Assembly: GCF_028583425.1 (NCBI RefSeq)
Contig: NC_072791.1
Span: forward strand, 13,287,868 to 13,351,867
Direction of reading: 5' to 3'
From: Eublepharis macularius
Lineage: Eukaryota; Chordata; Lepidosauria; Squamata; Eublepharidae
Length of the DNA: 64,000 nt
The stretch's first letter is position 1. Each line of letters begins with the position of its first letter. The position numbers were made by a program, and so were the translations under genes. A model generated the notes under the pieces. It was not told the DNA's origin. It made no database searches and worked only from the letters and a program-made list of their open reading frames with translations. Shown here in pieces: positions 62,288-64,000 of the stretch.

Positions 62288-62600
62288 GCTTGCCAGCACA
62301 ACTCTGGTAACTGGTGGAAGACTTACCAAGTGCCTCATCAGTGATGCAGTGCGGCTGGTACGATGACATCACTCCCCATACACCCAGAAATGACGTCAGC
62401 ACATTGTCAGCCATAGAGTTTTGCCCAAATGCTAGAGCACCCATTGCAGAACACTGACATCACTTCCAGGTGCATGGGACGTGACAGTATGTTGGGATGC
62501 TGGTCATCATTCTCCACTTTTTTCCCACTTTTTTTCTCCTGCTGCCAGCAGGAAGTGACCACTGGTGGCAGGGGACCCCCTTGCAAGAACCCCCTCACTC
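62288..62600. mobile_element. 'gacatcacttccaggtgcat' MITE
   Basis: The left end 'taggcttgccagcacaactc', the motifs 'gatgacatcactccccatac', 'gaaatgacgtcagcacattg' and 'tgacatcacttccaggtgca', and the GC-rich right part 'tggtggcaggggaccccctt' mark a full-length but diverged copy. Confidence 0.6.
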
Positions 62601-62639
62601 AACTACATCTTGGTTCTCATCCAAGTCTTTACTAGAGTT

Positions 62640-62755
62640 CTCAACACTACCTAGGCAAATGCTAGGAGATCTGGGGTCAGTGCCTGGAGAAGGTGGAGTT
62701 GGGGAGGATGTGATGTCACTTCTGGGTGAATCTCTAGGAATTTCCCCTCATCTTT
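62640..62755. mobile_element. TAGGGTTGCCA-family MITE fragment
   Basis: 'aatgctaggagatctggggt', 'gcctggagaaggtggagttg' and 'gggaggatgtgatg' suggest the left half of the family. Strongly diverged. Confidence 0.4.
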
Positions 62756-63529
62756 AAGCTAAAGATCATAGATTGTCACTATGGGGGCCATTGTTTTCTC
62801 CTGCTCCTCAGTTTCTCAAGGATGGGAGGTTGGGGTAGCGGTCAAGGAATTTCCTGCTGGGTCCAGTCAGCTGGGAAGCCTTAACTCAGCTGGACTGGCA
62901 GCGCTGAGACACTAAGACCTTGTTCATGCTTGCAGGAGAATTGAGGTAGTTGAATGGACTGCAGCATTTAAGGTGTTGGATTCCAGTTTTGAATGTTCCT
63001 TTTCATTAAAAAAGTCCATGCAAATAGAAAACCAGCACAAGAGGGGGGGAAAGGCTCTACACTCTCTCCCAGTCTGATATTCTGTTTTTTTGTTTGAAAA
63101 CTTCCACTCGGAAGCCTGTTCTGCCGTTTTATTCCCTTGCATGTGTGAAGCAGACCTTAAAAAGTACATTTACTCCTTGTGTGTCGGTAATCCCTGCAAG
63201 ATACTGAACATTTGCTTTGACCACATAGGTCTTTGCTTATTTTCCTCCATGGTATGACTTCCTCTTGGGGTTTCTGGCTCATGATTTTCCGAGAACTTGT
63301 CTGCTTCTTTGAGCCATGGAAGTATATGCTGTTCCCTTTATTAAAGCTTTGGACTTCTGTGTTGACAGTAGGCAGGGCAGCATAATAATGCTTTTGAGAA
63401 CAGGGCAGTGGGGGAGGGGGAAAGAGTAGTAACTCTCCAAATACCAGTGGCAAAGGGGGCACTAGCAGAGAGAGGCTTTGGCCTCTGAGGTTTTGTTTTG
63501 GGAGGCCTTCTTTGGCATCTGGTCAGCAT

Positions 63530-63640
63530 CTAGGCAAACTTGGAAGTGACGTCATGCTGTTGGCTGACAGCCACCCCTCGTGTCGTTGCCCTCCCCCTGG
63601 TTTCTCATTGGTTGGCAGGCTGGTCCTGGCAGCCTTAACG
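63530..63640. mobile_element. MITE fragment ('ggaagtgacgtcatgctgtt')
   Basis: It contains 'ggaagtgacgtcatgctgtt' and the terminal 'ggcaggctggtcctggcagc'. Only part of the element is present. Confidence 0.4.
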
Positions 63641-63790
63641 ATAGAGCACCTGCTTGGTATGCAGAAGTTTCCAGGTTCAACCCCTGGAATTTCTAGTTTA
63701 AAGTATCAGGTGGGAGGAGACGGGAAAACCCTCTTGCTCAGTTCCTGGAGAGTGATAGACTGATAATCTGACTTGGTGGAACGCTGCTTC
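63641..63790 (+). repeat. Sauria-type SINE, 5' and middle part
   Basis: 'agagcacctgcttggtatgc', 'ccaggttcaacccctggaat', 'tctagtttaaagtatcaggt' and 'ctcagttcctggagagtgat' match the complete copy at 17688-17885. The 5' start and 3' end are eroded. Confidence 0.7.
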
Positions 63791-64000
63791 AATGTGGTAA
63801 GACTCTGCCGGCTGAAGCCCTACATTGACAGTTTTGTTCATACTCTACCTTCCACGCATCCACCAGTATCTCTCTTCACCCGTTTTGTACCTCCTCCAAA
63901 TCACACTTGTGTTTGTGTGTTGCATATTAACGGTGAGTCATTTGCAACCTCAGCAGCAACTTAACCCTCCCAGTGCCCTCTGCAGGAATCCGGCACTGTG

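Larger units (their letters stand above)
60983..64000 (+). other. PRKCH: Start of PRKCH intron 2
   Basis: The intron begins with the GTAAG donor at 60983. No further exon was recognised before the window ends. It contains an 876-bp inverted-repeat element (61203-62078), MITE fragments and a Sauria-type SINE. The stretches 62601-63520 and 63790-64000 hold nothing I can assign beyond small MITE pieces. Confidence 0.75.

Noticed and set aside
1-64000. A CRISPR-like, phage or bacterial defence system
   Set aside because: The window is vertebrate nuclear DNA. The repeats are SINEs, LINEs, MITEs and microsatellites, without regular unique spacers.

Overview
This is vertebrate nuclear DNA, most likely from a squamate reptile (lizard or gecko type). 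The repeats point there: tRNA-derived Sauria-type SINEs, a 5S-rRNA-derived SINE, MIR-like CORE-SINEs, L2/L3/CR1 LINE tails, a BovB (RTE) LINE fragment and very many short hAT-like DNA transposons. The species cannot be named from the sequence alone.

I can support one host gene, on the + strand: the 5' part of PRKCH (protein kinase C eta, a novel-type PKC). Coding exon 1 (12192-12551) encodes the first 120 residues, most of the N-terminal C2 domain. Coding exon 2 (60919-60982) encodes residues 121-141 and ends in phase 1. The intron between them is about 48.4 kb and fills most of the window. The rest of the kinase (C1A, C1B, catalytic domain) lies beyond position 64000. The leader just upstream of exon 1 carries exactly two upstream ATGs in the last ~490 nt. 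Each opens a short uORF (11916-12053 and 12057-12098), an arrangement that recalls the two repressive uORFs described for human PRKCH.

Layout. 1-11047 is gene-less flank with scattered repeats, ending in three CORE-SINEs in a row. 11048-12191 is promoter and 5' leader. 12192-12551 is exon 1. 12552-60918 is intron 1, densely filled with transposable elements, several nested two or three deep. 60919-60982 is exon 2. 60983-64000 is the start of intron 2, with an 876-bp inverted-repeat element about 220 bp after the exon.

The most informative non-genic content is the set of non-autonomous hAT-like elements. Several families have 8-bp target duplications that can be read directly: CAGGGCTTTTTTTC, TAGGGTTGCCA, TAGACATGGGC, CAGGGCCGGC and TAGGAGTGTGC termini. 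A 234-bp foldback family has 3-bp TNA duplications. No transposase gene that could mobilise them is present. I see no second protein-coding gene, no tRNA or rRNA gene, no CRISPR array, no recognisable retrovirus or LTR element, and no novel multi-gene system. The most interesting biology here is the uORF-bearing PKC eta leader and the structural behaviour of the repeats.
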